DNA from: Gaiellasilicea sp963806955
Lineage (GTDB): Bacteria > Actinomycetota > Thermoleophilia > Gaiellales > Gaiellaceae
NCBI GenBank assembly: GCA_963806955.1
Contig: CAWDZG010000002.1
Coordinates: forward strand, 1,364,001 to 1,428,000
DNA: 64,000 bases
Reading direction: 5' to 3'
The notes below the pieces were generated by a model. It saw only the letters and a program-made list of their open reading frames with translations. It ran no database searches and was not told the origin of the DNA. Both the position numbers and the translations under genes were made by a program. Shown piece after piece: positions 6,684 through 15,230 of this stretch; position 1 is the first letter of the stretch, and each line of letters begins with the position of its first letter.

Positions 6684-9278
6684 CTAGCCCGCGTCCACCC
6701 AGTACACGGCGGCGCCGAGCGCAGGCCATTCGCGCTCGGGGTCGGCACGGTAGAGCGGGTTGAACGCGAACGCGGTCAGCCGGGGAGTCCCGGCCGTCGT
6801 GCTCGTGCCGTGCGCGATCATCGGCGCTCCGGGCGCCGACGCCGACGCGGCGTCGATCAGCCAGAGTCCCGCGGCGAAGAAGCCCGCGATCGGCAGGTTG
6901 GCGTCGATCGACCAGCCGCTCGGAATGCCCGTGAACCAGGTCGGCGGATCGACGATGGCCGTGTCCCTGGACGGGTACGCACCCGTGATCGGGCTCGCGG
7001 CGCCGCCCGTGTTGTCCCAGAAGACGATGCCGCTGCGGCCGTTGCCGGACCGGGTGGTGGCGGTCAGTCCCGTCGCGAGGCCGCCGTTCGTGATGAACTG
7101 CGCGCCTCCGGAACCGCCGCCGACGTAGCCGCCGCCGGCTGCGAAGAACGCCGCGAGCCGCGCCCGGGCGGGCGCGTTGGCGGGCGTGTTCGCCGGGTAG
7201 GTGGCGGTGCTGAAGACGACGTCGTAGCCCACGAGCGGGTCGGACGCGCCGTTCAGCGCCGTCGTGCCGACCGGGTCGGCGGTGTAGCCGAGGTTTCGCA
7301 GCGACCAGACGCTCTGGTCGACGGCGTTGGTGAACACCGCGATCCGCGGCGAGCGGTCGATGTCCTCGAGCTGCGCCGGAGCCGTCGCGACCCGACGGAG
7401 CGTCAGGCCGGCGGCCTGTGCGGCCGGTCCGATCGCCCCGGCCGTCGTGGCGTCGAAGAGCACCGTGCCGGCCGGGAAGCTCGCTCCGCCCGAGGTGAAC
7501 GGGGCCGTGGCGAGCTTCGCGGTCAGGCCGCCCTTGAGCAGCGCGTTCAGCGTCCGCACCGCGGTCGCCGAGTCGAGCTCGAGCGCGTAGTAGTCGGCCG
7601 CGCCGCTCTCGACGCCGCCGCCGAGGACGACGGACGCAGCGATCGGCTGCGTCGTCTTGGCCGCGAGCGGCACGCCGTTCGGCACCTGCAGCACGTCCGC
7701 GCCCCAGAGGTAGCCGTGGCTCCACGCCGCGGGCGGCGCGTAGAGGATGCCGATCCGGCTCGACACGTCGACGCCGATCCCGAGCGACGTCTCGGCGAGG
7801 CCCCGGTGGGCCTGCGCCATGTCGACCACGTACGAGCCCTTCGCGACGTCCTGGCCGAGGATCACCGAGTCGAAGCGGAGTTGCCGCACCTCGATGCCGT
7901 TGAAGAGCAGCCAGTCGACGAGACGGTTCGCCTCGGGGTCGCTGCGCTGCCCGTTCCCGACGGGGATCACGTACGCGGTCGGGAACTCGTGCATCCAGTT
8001 GTTCTCGACGTCGAACGGCGCCGGGCAGCACGGGGGGCGTGCCTCGCCGGCGACGCCGCGCCGGTAGATCTCGAGCTGGTCGTGCAGCAGGTCGTTCCGG
8101 TTGGCGGTGTCGTAGACCAGCGTCGACCACGTCGTCACGAGCTGCGCCAGGAGTGCCGCGTTGCGGCCGACCGGGTTCTTCGCCGGATCCGGGTCGGCGT
8201 TCAGGTAGCAGCGGTTGAGCGGGTTCGACGACGTGGACGTGCTGCTGCACATCTCGACCGTCGAGCCGTTCAGGCCGACGAGCTGCGAGTACATCGGCGT
8301 GTAGAACGGGCCCCAGTCGTCCCAGCTCTCGGCGACAGCCGGGCCGGCCGGCTGGCCGTCCGGGCAGATCGCGCCCTGCACCGAGATGCTGCCGTTCGAG
8401 CACCAGTCGTTGATCGGGCGCGTGACGTTGAGGTTGACGGCGTTCAGCGCCGCTTCGTTCGCGTCGATGCGCGACTGGTTCCACTTCAACCAGAGGTCGT
8501 AGTCGATCCCGGGGTTGTGCGGCTTCGTCGTCGCCTCGATCAGCGTCGGCGTCACGTAGCCGTGCAGGTCGAGCGTCTCCGGCGGGAGCCACTCCTGCAT
8601 GATCCGGACCGACGCCTTCGTCTCCGACTGCGACTGCGTGAGGAAGTCGCGGTTGAGGTCGAAGCCGTTGCCGTTCGCGCGCGTGCCCGCGACGCGGCCG
8701 TCCGGGTTCTGGATCACGTTGAAGATGACGACGGCGCCGTCGAGGATCGCGTCCACCTCGGGATCGGTGCCGTACGGCGTCGTGGCGAGGCGCTCGATCG
8801 TGCGCATGTTCGCGTCGACGCCCTCGTACTCGTTGCCGTGAATGCCGCCCTGGACGTAGAGCGGCACCTTCACGTCGTCGCGCCAGGCGCGGACCTGCCG
8901 CTGCGCCGTGGCCGGGTTGCCGAGTGCCCCGCGGCGCAGGGTCGTCCAGTGCGTGAAGGCCGACTTCTGCTTGGCCGTCTTCAGCTGGTTGATCACGACC
9001 TTGTACAGCGGGCGGCCCGTGGCCGACGAGCCGTGCACCTCGAGGCTCATGCGGCCGTCGAGGCTGCGCGACTGGATGTCCGCGAGCGTGCAGCCGATCG
9101 CGTAGACCGGGATGTGCGGGAAGCTCGTGCCGGTCGACGGCAGGTTTTCCGCCGCGTCCGGTTGAGGCGTGCCGCACCACGGCGGCCCGATCGCGGCCGC
9201 GGCGGGTCGCGCCGTGCCGAGCAGCGCTGCGAGCAGCACGACGAGGGTGAGGAACGAGAAAGCGGCGCGGCGCGACAT
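6684..9278 (-). CDS. Secreted M14-family zinc carboxypeptidase, large
   Basis: This 864-residue protein starts with a Sec signal peptide (basic MSRRAAF, then FLTLVVLLAALLGTARPAAA). The N-terminal half is an M14 catalytic domain: zinc ligands HxxE in YVQGGIHGNEYEGVDANMRT, substrate-binding Asn-Arg in NGNGFDLNRDFLTQS, and the third ligand in ETLDLHGYVTPTLIE. The C-terminal half (about 480-864) contains stretches such as GYDVVFSTATYPAN and AFFAAGGGYVGGGSGGAQF, which look like a glutamine-amidotransferase-type or ThuA-like Rossmann region without an obvious nucleophile. It probably degrades extracellular peptides. ATG 9278 has GGAGGA upstream and a near-consensus promoter at 9307-9336. Confidence 0.85.
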   Translation of the reverse strand: MSRRAAFSFLTLVVLLAALLGTARPAAAAIGPPWCGTPQPDAAENLPSTGTSFPHIPVYAIGCTLADIQSRSLDGRMSLEVHGSSATGRPLYKVVINQLKTAKQKSAFTHWTTLRRGALGNPATAQRQVRAWRDDVKVPLYVQGGIHGNEYEGVDANMRTIERLATTPYGTDPEVDAILDGAVVIFNVIQNPDGRVAGTRANGNGFDLNRDFLTQSQSETKASVRIMQEWLPPETLDLHGYVTPTLIEATTKPHNPGIDYDLWLKWNQSRIDANEAALNAVNLNVTRPINDWCSNGSISVQGAICPDGQPAGPAVAESWDDWGPFYTPMYSQLVGLNGSTVEMCSSTSTSSNPLNRCYLNADPDPAKNPVGRNAALLAQLVTTWSTLVYDTANRNDLLHDQLEIYRRGVAGEARPPCCPAPFDVENNWMHEFPTAYVIPVGNGQRSDPEANRLVDWLLFNGIEVRQLRFDSVILGQDVAKGSYVVDMAQAHRGLAETSLGIGVDVSSRIGILYAPPAAWSHGYLWGADVLQVPNGVPLAAKTTQPIAASVVLGGGVESGAADYYALELDSATAVRTLNALLKGGLTAKLATAPFTSGGASFPAGTVLFDATTAGAIGPAAQAAGLTLRRVATAPAQLEDIDRSPRIAVFTNAVDQSVWSLRNLGYTADPVGTTALNGASDPLVGYDVVFSTATYPANTPANAPARARLAAFFAAGGGYVGGGSGGAQFITNGGLATGLTATTRSGNGRSGIVFWDNTGGAASPITGAYPSRDTAIVDPPTWFTGIPSGWSIDANLPIAGFFAAGLWLIDAASASAPGAPMIAHGTSTTAGTPRLTAFAFNPLYRADPEREWPALGAAVYWVDAG

Positions 9279-9306
9279 GTCATCCTCCAGCGGGGTCGGG
9301 GTGACT

Positions 9307-9336
9307 CTTATAAAACGGCGGAGGAGCCCGAGTCAA
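9307..9336 (-). promoter_or_regulatory. Sigma-70-type promoter of the M14 peptidase gene
   Basis: On the minus strand TTGACT (9336-9331) is followed by an 18-base spacer and TATAAG (9312-9307). The -10 ends about 28 bases before the ATG at 9278. This is one of the few AT-rich spots in the window and matches the primary sigma consensus well. Confidence 0.65.
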
Positions 9337-9396
9337 CACGGCGGGCTGCGTAGGCTGTTGAATTCACTCCACGGCGACGAGCGGAGGATCACAACG

Positions 9397-9774
9397 ATGG
9401 AGCTCATCCACACCTGTTACCGGATCGGGGAGATCGATCGCTCGGTCGCCTTCTACGAGGCGCTCGGCTTCGAGGAGCGCGCGCGGATGCCGATCCGCGA
9501 GGAGGCGATCAACGTCTTCATGGGCCTGCCCGGCGACGGCGACCGGCTCGAGCTGACCTACAACCATGGCGTCGACTCGTACGAGCTCGGCACCGGCTAC
9601 AACCACATCGCGATCACGGTCGAGGACATGGACGCGACGCTCGAGCGCCTCGCGGGCCAGGGGATCGAGCCGGAGAAGCCCAAGTACCAGGTGCGCGAAG
9701 GTGGCTCGTTCATCGCGTTCGTCCGCGATCCCGACGGCTACCGCGTCGAGCTGATCGAGCGCAGCGCCCGGTAG
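9397..9774 (+). CDS. VOC-family protein, lactoylglutathione-lyase-like
   Basis: The 125-residue protein has two beta-alpha-beta-beta-beta modules. Glyoxalase-type features are MELIHTCYRIGEIDRSVAFY with YEALGF, the GYNHIAITVEDMDATLERL repeat start, and FVRDPDGYRVELIER at the end. His4, Glu54 in RLELTYN, His in YNHIAI and Glu in YRVELIE are candidate metal ligands, which matches glyoxalase I. Actinobacteria often lack glutathione, so a mycothiol or other hemithioacetal substrate is possible. ATG 9397 has GGAGGA upstream. The stop touches the ATG of the next gene, implying an operon. Confidence 0.8.
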   Translation: MELIHTCYRIGEIDRSVAFYEALGFEERARMPIREEAINVFMGLPGDGDRLELTYNHGVDSYELGTGYNHIAITVEDMDATLERLAGQGIEPEKPKYQVREGGSFIAFVRDPDGYRVELIERSAR

Positions 9775-10179
9775 ATGGCCGGCGGCAAGCTCTCCGGGAG
9801 CTGCGAGTGCGGCGCCGTGCGCTACCTCGTCGCGGATGCATTCCGCTACGCGATGAACTGCCACTGCTCGCGCTGTCGCGCCGCGACCGGCTCGGCCTTC
9901 AAGGCCCTCGCCGGGATCGAGCGGGAGCAGCTCGAGCTGACGTCCGGAGCCGACGGGCTGCTCGTCGTCGGGGAGGAGACCCTGAACGACACCCGCTGCG
10001 CGGCGTGCGGCTCGCTCCTCTACTCCGTGGTGCGCGACGGCGCCTACGTGCACGTGGCGCTGGGGTCGCTCGTCGACGCCCCGAGCATCCGGCCGGCGCA
10101 CCACATCTTCGTCGGCTCGAAGGCGCCGTGGTTCGAGATCACCGACGACCTCCCCCAGTTCGAGGAGTACGCCCGCTGA
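9775..10179 (+). CDS. GFA/CENP-V-family zinc protein
   Basis: A 134-residue protein of the glutathione-dependent formaldehyde-activating (GFA) family. The zinc-binding cysteines are clear: SGSCECGAVRY, NCHCSRCRAATGSAF and RCAACGS. This family binds structural and catalytic zinc and is thought to handle thiol adducts of aldehydes, although few members are characterised. The ATG directly abuts the VOC gene stop, so the two are co-translated; together they suggest a small aldehyde-detoxification unit (inference). Confidence 0.85.
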   Translation: MAGGKLSGSCECGAVRYLVADAFRYAMNCHCSRCRAATGSAFKALAGIEREQLELTSGADGLLVVGEETLNDTRCAACGSLLYSVVRDGAYVHVALGSLVDAPSIRPAHHIFVGSKAPWFEITDDLPQFEEYAR

Positions 10180-10207
10180 CGGGTGCGGCCGTGATAAAGA
10201 AGAGCAG

Positions 10208-10765
10208 ATGCTCGCGTCGCATCTGACCCGATCGGAGCTCGAGGCCGGCCTCGTCGCCGTGCACGAGGCGCCGGCGGACGTCGGCACGGTCGAGCTGATC
10301 GTTCGCCGCCCCGCCGAGGGCGAGCGCGAGGTGCTCGAGGAGGGGACGCTCGACCTGACCGTCGGGCTCGTCGGCGACAACTGGCGCACACGGGGGAGCA
10401 AGCGCAGCACCGACGGCTTCGGCCATCCCGACATGCAGCTGAACGTGATGAACAGCCGTGTCGTCGACCTCGTCGCAGCAGGCGATCGGGAGCGGTGGGC
10501 GCTCGCCGGCGACCAGCTGTACGTCGACCTCGACCTCTCCGAGGAGAGCCTCCCCGCCGGGACGCGGCTCGCGCTCGGCTCGGCCGTGATCGAGATCACC
10601 GAGATCCCGCACACCGGCTGCGCGAAGTTCGTCGCCCGCTTCGGCGCCGACGCGCACAAGTTCGTCAACGCGAAGGAGCACCGCCACCTGCGGCTGCGGG
10701 GCCTCTGCGCGAAGGTCGTCGAGCCCGGCACAGTCCGGCGCGGCGACGCGATCCGGAAGCTCTGA
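10208..10765 (+). CDS. MOSC-domain protein
   Basis: The 185-residue protein matches stand-alone MOSC domains: GSKRSTDGFGHPDMQLNVMN, WALAGDQLYVDLDLSEESLP, VIEITEIPHTGCAKFVARFG. The conserved Cys in HTGCAKF is the residue MOSC enzymes use to carry or accept sulfur; MOSC proteins reduce N-hydroxylated compounds with molybdenum cofactor or act in sulfur transfer. A Moco gene (MoaD-MoaE fusion) occurs at 39.5 kb, so cofactor is plausibly made. It is 28 bases after GFA and 4 bases before the racemase-like gene, so likely the same operon. Confidence 0.8.
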   Translation: MLASHLTRSELEAGLVAVHEAPADVGTVELIVRRPAEGEREVLEEGTLDLTVGLVGDNWRTRGSKRSTDGFGHPDMQLNVMNSRVVDLVAAGDRERWALAGDQLYVDLDLSEESLPAGTRLALGSAVIEITEIPHTGCAKFVARFGADAHKFVNAKEHRHLRLRGLCAKVVEPGTVRRGDAIRKL

Positions 10766-10769
10766 GGCG

Positions 10770-11816
10770 ATGCGGTCGCGGCGGCTGATCACCGTCGTCG
10801 GCTGCCACGCCGGCGGGGAGATCGGGAACGTCGTCGTCGGTGGGGTGCTGCCACCGGCCGGCGCGACGGTGTTCGAGCAGATGCAGAACTTGCAACGGGA
10901 CGGCGACGACCTGCGGAAGCTGCTGCTGCGGGAGCCGCGCGGCAGCGTCGCCTGCCACGCGAACCTCGTCGTGCCGGCGACTCGCTCCGACTGCGACGCC
11001 GGCTTCATCATCATGGAGCCGACCGAGTATCCGGCCGATGTCGGGTCGAACACGATCTGCACGACGACCGTCCTGCTCGAGACCGGGATGGTCGAGCTGC
11101 GCGAGCCGGAGACGATCGTGCGCCTGGAGGCGCCCGGCGGAGTCGTCGAGGTGCGCGCGGCCTGCCGGGACGGCCGCTGCGAGAGCGTCGAGTTCACGAA
11201 CGTGCCCTGCTTCGCCGACCGGCTCGACGCGCCGCTCGAGGTGGAGGGGCTCGGCACGATCGCGGTCGACGTCGCCTACGGCGGCATGTGGTACGCGATC
11301 GCCGACGCGCAGGCTCTCGGCTTCGCGATCGAGCCGCACGAGGCGCGCGAGCTGTCGCTCGCCGGGGAGCGGATCCGCGCGGCCGCCCGGGAGCAGCTGC
11401 CGTGCGCCCATCCCGAGAACCCCGCGATCGCGGGTGTCAGCATCGTCCAGCTCGCGGAGCCGTGGCGGGGCGTGGGAGCCGTCTCGCGCAACGCCGTCGT
11501 CGTCGCGCCCGGGCGGCTCGACCGCTCGGCAACAGGCACCGGCCTCTCGGCCCGGCTCGCCGTCCTCCACGCCCGCGGGTTGATGTCGGTCGGTGACGCG
11601 ATGTCGCACGCGTCGGCGATCGGCTCCACCTTCGACGGCCGGATCGTCTCCGAGACAACCGTCGGGGGTCGCGCCGCGATCGTCCCGGCGATCCGGGGCA
11701 GTGCCTGGATCACGGGCGTCACGCAGCTCTACGTCGACCCGGACGACCCGTTCCCGGAGGGCTACCTGCTCTCGGACACCTGGGGCGTCAGCGGGCTCGA
11801 CACCCAGGACGCGTGA
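10770..11816 (+). CDS. Proline racemase/hydroxyproline dehydratase-family protein with altered active site
   Basis: The 348-residue protein is a full-length member of the proline racemase superfamily: VVGCHAGGEIGNVV, GSVACHANLVVPAT, VGSNTICTTTVLLETGMVEL, GRNAV-like VSRNAVVVAPGRLDRSATGT, TVGGRAAIVPAIRGSAWITG. Racemases use two Cys and the trans-3-hydroxyproline dehydratases a Cys (or Ser) plus Thr. Here the first position (MCGH or MSGSN in relatives) reads DVGSN, so Val replaces the catalytic Cys/Ser, while Thr is kept in DRSATGTG. This may abolish or change catalysis. ATG 10770 follows MOSC by four bases; its stop overlaps the ASCH gene start (GTGA). Confidence 0.75.
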   Translation: MRSRRLITVVGCHAGGEIGNVVVGGVLPPAGATVFEQMQNLQRDGDDLRKLLLREPRGSVACHANLVVPATRSDCDAGFIIMEPTEYPADVGSNTICTTTVLLETGMVELREPETIVRLEAPGGVVEVRAACRDGRCESVEFTNVPCFADRLDAPLEVEGLGTIAVDVAYGGMWYAIADAQALGFAIEPHEARELSLAGERIRAAAREQLPCAHPENPAIAGVSIVQLAEPWRGVGAVSRNAVVVAPGRLDRSATGTGLSARLAVLHARGLMSVGDAMSHASAIGSTFDGRIVSETTVGGRAAIVPAIRGSAWITGVTQLYVDPDDPFPEGYLLSDTWGVSGLDTQDA

Positions 11817-12226
11817 AGAAGCTCGAGCTCGGCTTCCCTGGGACGCCGCTCCGCCGCCAGCTCGTCGGCGCGGTCCTGCGCGGGGAGAAGACGGCGACGG
11901 CGGGCCTCCTCGTCGACTACGAGCGTGACGGCGAACCGCTGCCCGAGGTGGGCGAGCGGCTGGCGCTCGTCGACGACGATGGCCGGGCCGTCGCGGTGGT
12001 GGAGGTGACGGACGTGCGTGTTCGCCCGGTCGGCGAGACCGACCTCGCGTTCGCGCGGGACGAAGGGGAGGGGTTCGAGACGGTGGCCGCGTGGCGCAAG
12101 GCGCACGACCGCTACTGGCGCAGCTACGCGGACGAGATCCGCTCGTTCCTTGGCGACCCGGAGTGGGATGTCACCGACGACACGCTCTACGTCGCCGAGC
12201 GGTTCCGGCTCGTCGAGCGGCTCTAG
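11813..12226 (+). CDS. ASCH-domain protein
   Basis: The 137-residue protein has the ASCH (PUA-like) fold: LELGFPGTPLRRQLVGAVLR then GEKTATAGLL with the family's K-T-A/S motif, and a C-terminal HDRYWRSYADEIRSFLG with the HxxYW segment. ASCH proteins bind RNA or hydrolyse modified nucleosides (for example YqfB cleaves N4-acetylcytidine). GTG 11813 overlaps the preceding stop, placing it last in the 9397-12226 operon. It ends convergent with Ku, overlapping by four bases. Confidence 0.8.
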   Translation: MKKLELGFPGTPLRRQLVGAVLRGEKTATAGLLVDYERDGEPLPEVGERLALVDDDGRAVAVVEVTDVRVRPVGETDLAFARDEGEGFETVAAWRKAHDRYWRSYADEIRSFLGDPEWDVTDDTLYVAERFRLVERL

Positions 12227-13065
12227 CGCTTCGCCGGCTTCTGCTTGCGCGCGGATGCCTTCCTCCGCGCCGGCGGCTTCGAGCGCACCGAGCCGCGGTC
12301 CTTCTTCGCGGCCTCGACGGACGCCTTCAGCGCGGCGAGGAGGTCGGCGGGCTCCTCCTCGGTCTCCGGCTCGGCCGCCTCGATCGTCTCGCCCTTCTGC
12401 TTCGCCTTGATGATCGCGCAGAGCGCGTCGCGGTAGGTGTCCGTGTACTTCTCCGGCTCGAACGAGCCCTTGAACTGCTCGATCAGCGCCGTGGCCAGCT
12501 CCAGCTCGGCCTTCGGCACCTTCACACCCGCGGGCGCGATGTCCTGCGCCGGCCGGATCTCTTCGTGGAAGAAGAGCTTCTCGAGCGTGATCACGCCCTC
12601 GCGCACGCGGAGGCAGCCGAGGTGCTGCCGGTCTCGCAGCACGTACTTGCCGACTGCGGCGAGCCCGGTCTGCTCCATCGCCTCGCGCAGGAGGCCGTAG
12701 ACCTTCTCCGAACCGTCCTGCGGCCCGAGAAAGTACGTCCGCTCGAAGTAGATCGGGTCGATCTCCTCGTACGGGACGAAGTCGGAGATCTCGATCGTCT
12801 TGACGCCCTCGGTCTTGGCGGCGTCGAAGTCCTCGTCGGTGAGGACGACGAGCTCGCCGGGCTCGAATTCGAACGCCTTGACGACCTCGTCGTCGGGCAC
12901 GGGCTCCCCCTCGGCCTTGCAGATCTTCTGATAGCCGATGCGGCCGCCGTCCGGCTCGTGGACGAGGTGGAAGCGAAGATCGGTCTCGTCGATCGCGCTG
13001 TACATGCGTACCGGCACGTTGACGAGCCCGAACGAGATCGTGCCTGTCCAGATCGCTCTCGGCAT
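12223..13065 (-). CDS. ku: Ku protein, non-homologous end joining
   Basis: Bacterial Ku forms homodimeric rings on double-strand DNA ends and recruits LigD. The 280-residue protein starts MPRAIWTGTISFGLVNVPVR, the invariant Ku N-terminus, continues with VVKAFEFEPGELVVLTDEDF and PIYFERTYFLGPQDGSEKVY, and ends with a Lys/Arg-rich tail (RRKASARKQKPAKR) typical of the DNA-threading C-terminus. The start is set by homology; longer readings upstream are low-complexity. No ligD lies in the window. No clear Shine-Dalgarno precedes the ATG. Confidence 0.93.
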   Translation of the reverse strand: MPRAIWTGTISFGLVNVPVRMYSAIDETDLRFHLVHEPDGGRIGYQKICKAEGEPVPDDEVVKAFEFEPGELVVLTDEDFDAAKTEGVKTIEISDFVPYEEIDPIYFERTYFLGPQDGSEKVYGLLREAMEQTGLAAVGKYVLRDRQHLGCLRVREGVITLEKLFFHEEIRPAQDIAPAGVKVPKAELELATALIEQFKGSFEPEKYTDTYRDALCAIIKAKQKGETIEAAEPETEEEPADLLAALKASVEAAKKDRGSVRSKPPARRKASARKQKPAKR

Positions 13066-13150
13066 GTGAAGGGAACGGTGGAGCGATCGTTTCGGTTCCG
13101 GCACGAAGCGGGCGCACTCTCGTTGCGACCGCGCGCGTAGCGTCGGTGCT

Positions 13151-13420
13151 GTGAAGAGCGACAGCACACGCGCAGCGACTCCCTGGGGGCCCGCGACGCT
13201 CCTCGAGGAGCTGGCGCTACCGCAGCGAGTCGGCGAGAAGCGCTTCGCCTCGCTCGTGCAGCTGCTCGAGACCGGCAAGGGCGAGCGGCTCGTCCGCTTC
13301 GCCTACGCGACCGACGGCGTCGCGCGGCGCGGGCCGGTGACGCTTCGTGTCCGCGATCTCGAGAAGCTGCGGTCCGCACTGGCGAAGCATCCCGGGCTGC
13401 GGGAGGCGTTGCGGCTCTGA
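13151..13420 (+). CDS. Small conserved-looking hypothetical protein
   Basis: An 89-residue protein from GTG 13151, divergent from ku with an 85-base gap. It reads as a compact alpha/beta domain (FASLVQLLETGKGERLVRFA, YATDGVARRGPVTLRVRDLE, KLRSALAKHPGLREALRL) with no domain I can name. The intergenic position opposite ku suggests shared regulation, but function is unknown. It ends 15 bases from the convergent purQ stop. Confidence 0.6.
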   Translation: MKSDSTRAATPWGPATLLEELALPQRVGEKRFASLVQLLETGKGERLVRFAYATDGVARRGPVTLRVRDLEKLRSALAKHPGLREALRL

Positions 13421-13434
13421 GGGCCGGCGCGGGA

Positions 13435-14130
13435 TCAGGCCGGTGCGAGCGCCCGTTCGCGGGCGGCGTCGACGAGCGCGGCGAGCAGCAGCGCGCCGTC
13501 GCCCGAGCCGAGCAGGGGGTCGACGGCGTGCTCCGGATGGGGCATCAGCCCGACCACGTTGCGCGTCTCGTTGCAGACGCCCGCGACGTCGCCGACCGAG
13601 CCGTTGCAGTCCTCCGCGTAGCGCAGCACCACCTGGCCAGCGGCTTCCACCTCGCCGTACAGCTCCTCGTCCGCATACCAGCACCCCTCGCCGTGCTTGA
13701 CCGGGATCGTCAGCTCCTGCCCCGGCTCGCAGCGCGCCGTCGCCGCCGTGTCCGTCCGCTCGATTCGCAGGCGCACGTCGCGGCAGACGAACTCGAGGTC
13801 GCGGTTGCGGCGCAGCACGCCCGGAAGCAGTCCGGCCTCGCAGAGGATCTGGAAGCCGTTGCAGATCCCGAGCACGGGACCGCCGGCGGCGGCGAAGGTG
13901 TGGACCGCGTCCAGCACCGGCGCGAACCGCGCGATCGCGCCGCAGCGGAGATAGTCGCCGTAGGAGAAGCCGCCCGGGAGGACGACGGCCCCGGTGTCGC
14001 GGGGCAGCTCGGTCTCCGCGTGCCACACGAGCTCGGCGTTCGCGCCGAGGGCGCCGAGCGCCCAGGCGGCGTCCCGGTCGTCGTTGGAGCCGGGGAAGAC
14101 GAGCACGGCGATCTTCGGGCGGGCGGTCAT
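13435..14130 (-). CDS. purQ: Phosphoribosylformylglycinamidine synthase glutaminase subunit PurQ
   Basis: PurQ releases ammonia from glutamine for PurL. The 231-residue class I amidotransferase shows IAVLVFPGSNDDRDAAWALG, the oxyanion region VVLPGGFSYGDYLRCGAIAR, the nucleophile elbow GPVLGICNGFQILCEAGLLP with the catalytic Cys, and the His-Glu pair in NVVGLMPHPEHAVDP. ATG 14130 overlaps the purS stop by four bases, so purS and purQ are coupled. It is the last gene of the purDBCSQ unit; purL is not next to it. Confidence 0.96.
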   Translation of the reverse strand: MTARPKIAVLVFPGSNDDRDAAWALGALGANAELVWHAETELPRDTGAVVLPGGFSYGDYLRCGAIARFAPVLDAVHTFAAAGGPVLGICNGFQILCEAGLLPGVLRRNRDLEFVCRDVRLRIERTDTAATARCEPGQELTIPVKHGEGCWYADEELYGEVEAAGQVVLRYAEDCNGSVGDVAGVCNETRNVVGLMPHPEHAVDPLLGSGDGALLLAALVDAARERALAPA

Positions 14131-14369
14131 GTGCCGACGTGCTCGATCTCGAAGCTCTCGACGAGCGGGTTCGCGAGCAGCTGCTGGCACATGCGCTCCA
14201 CCTGGTCGCGTGCCTCCTGCTCCGTCTCGGCCTCGACCTCGAGGTCGACGAGCCGGCCGACGCGCGCGCCCCCGACGGCGAAGCCGAGCTTGCGCAACGA
14301 CTCCTGCACCGCTTCGCCCTGCGGGTCGAGGATGCCCTGCTTCGGGCGCACGAGGACGGTCACCTTCAC
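14127..14369 (-). CDS. purS: Phosphoribosylformylglycinamidine synthase subunit PurS
   Basis: The 80-residue protein has the PurS ferredoxin-like pattern: VKVTVLVRPKQGILDPQGEA, VQESLRKLGFAVGGARVGRL, VERMCQQLLANPLVESFEIE. PurS homodimers bridge PurQ and PurL and channel ammonia. The GTG start overlaps the purC stop by four bases and its stop overlaps purQ, which fits a single coupled operon. Confidence 0.93.
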   Translation of the reverse strand: MKVTVLVRPKQGILDPQGEAVQESLRKLGFAVGGARVGRLVDLEVEAETEQEARDQVERMCQQLLANPLVESFEIEHVGT

Positions 14370-15230
14370 CGGAGCACCACGTGCGGGTCGGCGAGGTAGT
14401 CGTCGAACGCGATCCCCGTCAGCAGCTCGAACGCCTCCACATAGCGGGCGCGGGTACCGGCGGCGACGTCGTGCGGCACCTCGGGGCCGGGGTACGTCTT
14501 GTCCCAGCCGAGGCTCTCGCAGTAGTCGCGCACGTACTGCTTGTCGTACGACGGCTGCGGGCCCCCGGGCGCGTACTCGGCGGCAGGCCAGAAACGGGAC
14601 GAGTCGGGTGTGAGCGCTTCGTCGCCGAGCACGAGCGTGCCGGCGCCGTCCAGACCGAGCTCGAACTTCGTGTCGGCGAGGATGATTCCGCGCGCCTCGG
14701 CGTGGGCGGCGGCGTGGCGGTAGAGCTCCACTGCGACGCGCTCGACCTCGGCCCAGCGGCCGGCACCGACCAGCGCGGCCGCCGTGGCCGTGTCGATGTT
14801 CTCGTCGTGGCCGGCGGCCGCCTTGGTCGCGGGCGTCACGATCGGCTCCGGCAGGCGGTCCGACTCGACGAGCCCGGTGGGCAGCGCGTGCCCGCAGACC
14901 GCTCCGGCCGCCAGGTAGTCCTTCCAGCCGGAGCCGGAGAGGTAGCCGCGGACCACGACCTCGACCGGGAGCATCTCCAGCCGGCGGCATTCGAGCGAGC
15001 GACCGTCGTCGCGGAGCCGCGAGCAGATGGTTCGGGACGATGTGCTCCGTGCGCGTGAACCAGAACGCCGAGAGCCCGGTCAGCACGCGTCCCTTGTCGG
15101 GGATCTCGGTGGGCAGGATCACGTCGAAGGTCGAGATCCGGTCGGACGCGACGAGCAGGAGCCGGTCGTCGCCGAGCGCGTAGAGCTCGCGAACCTTGCC
15201 GCTGGCGAGGTGCACGGCTGACTCAGGCAT
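14366..15230 (-). CDS. purC: SAICAR synthase PurC, one frameshift
   Basis: PurC condenses CAIR with aspartate. The N-terminus from ATG 15230 reads ASGKVRELYALGDDRLLLVA then SDRISTFDVILPTEIPDKGR, and the rest reads GRSLECRRLEMLPVEVVVRG, YLSGSGWKDYL, IILADTKFELGLDGAGTLVL. The two parts are in different frames; the join is near 15028-15035 (between NHLL and RLRDDGR), consistent with one missing base. All catalytic segments are present once the shift is restored, so an assembly error is more likely than a pseudogene in an otherwise intact operon. It overlaps purB by eight bases and purS by four. Confidence 0.92.

Noticed and set aside
5638..9180. 1180-codon minus-strand frame covering the M24 and M14 genes
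   Set aside because: Arg/Pro/Ala-rich shadow in another frame of two clearly conserved genes.
6531..9353. 940-codon plus-strand frame
   Set aside because: Antisense shadow of the M14 peptidase, composition typical of high-GC artefacts.
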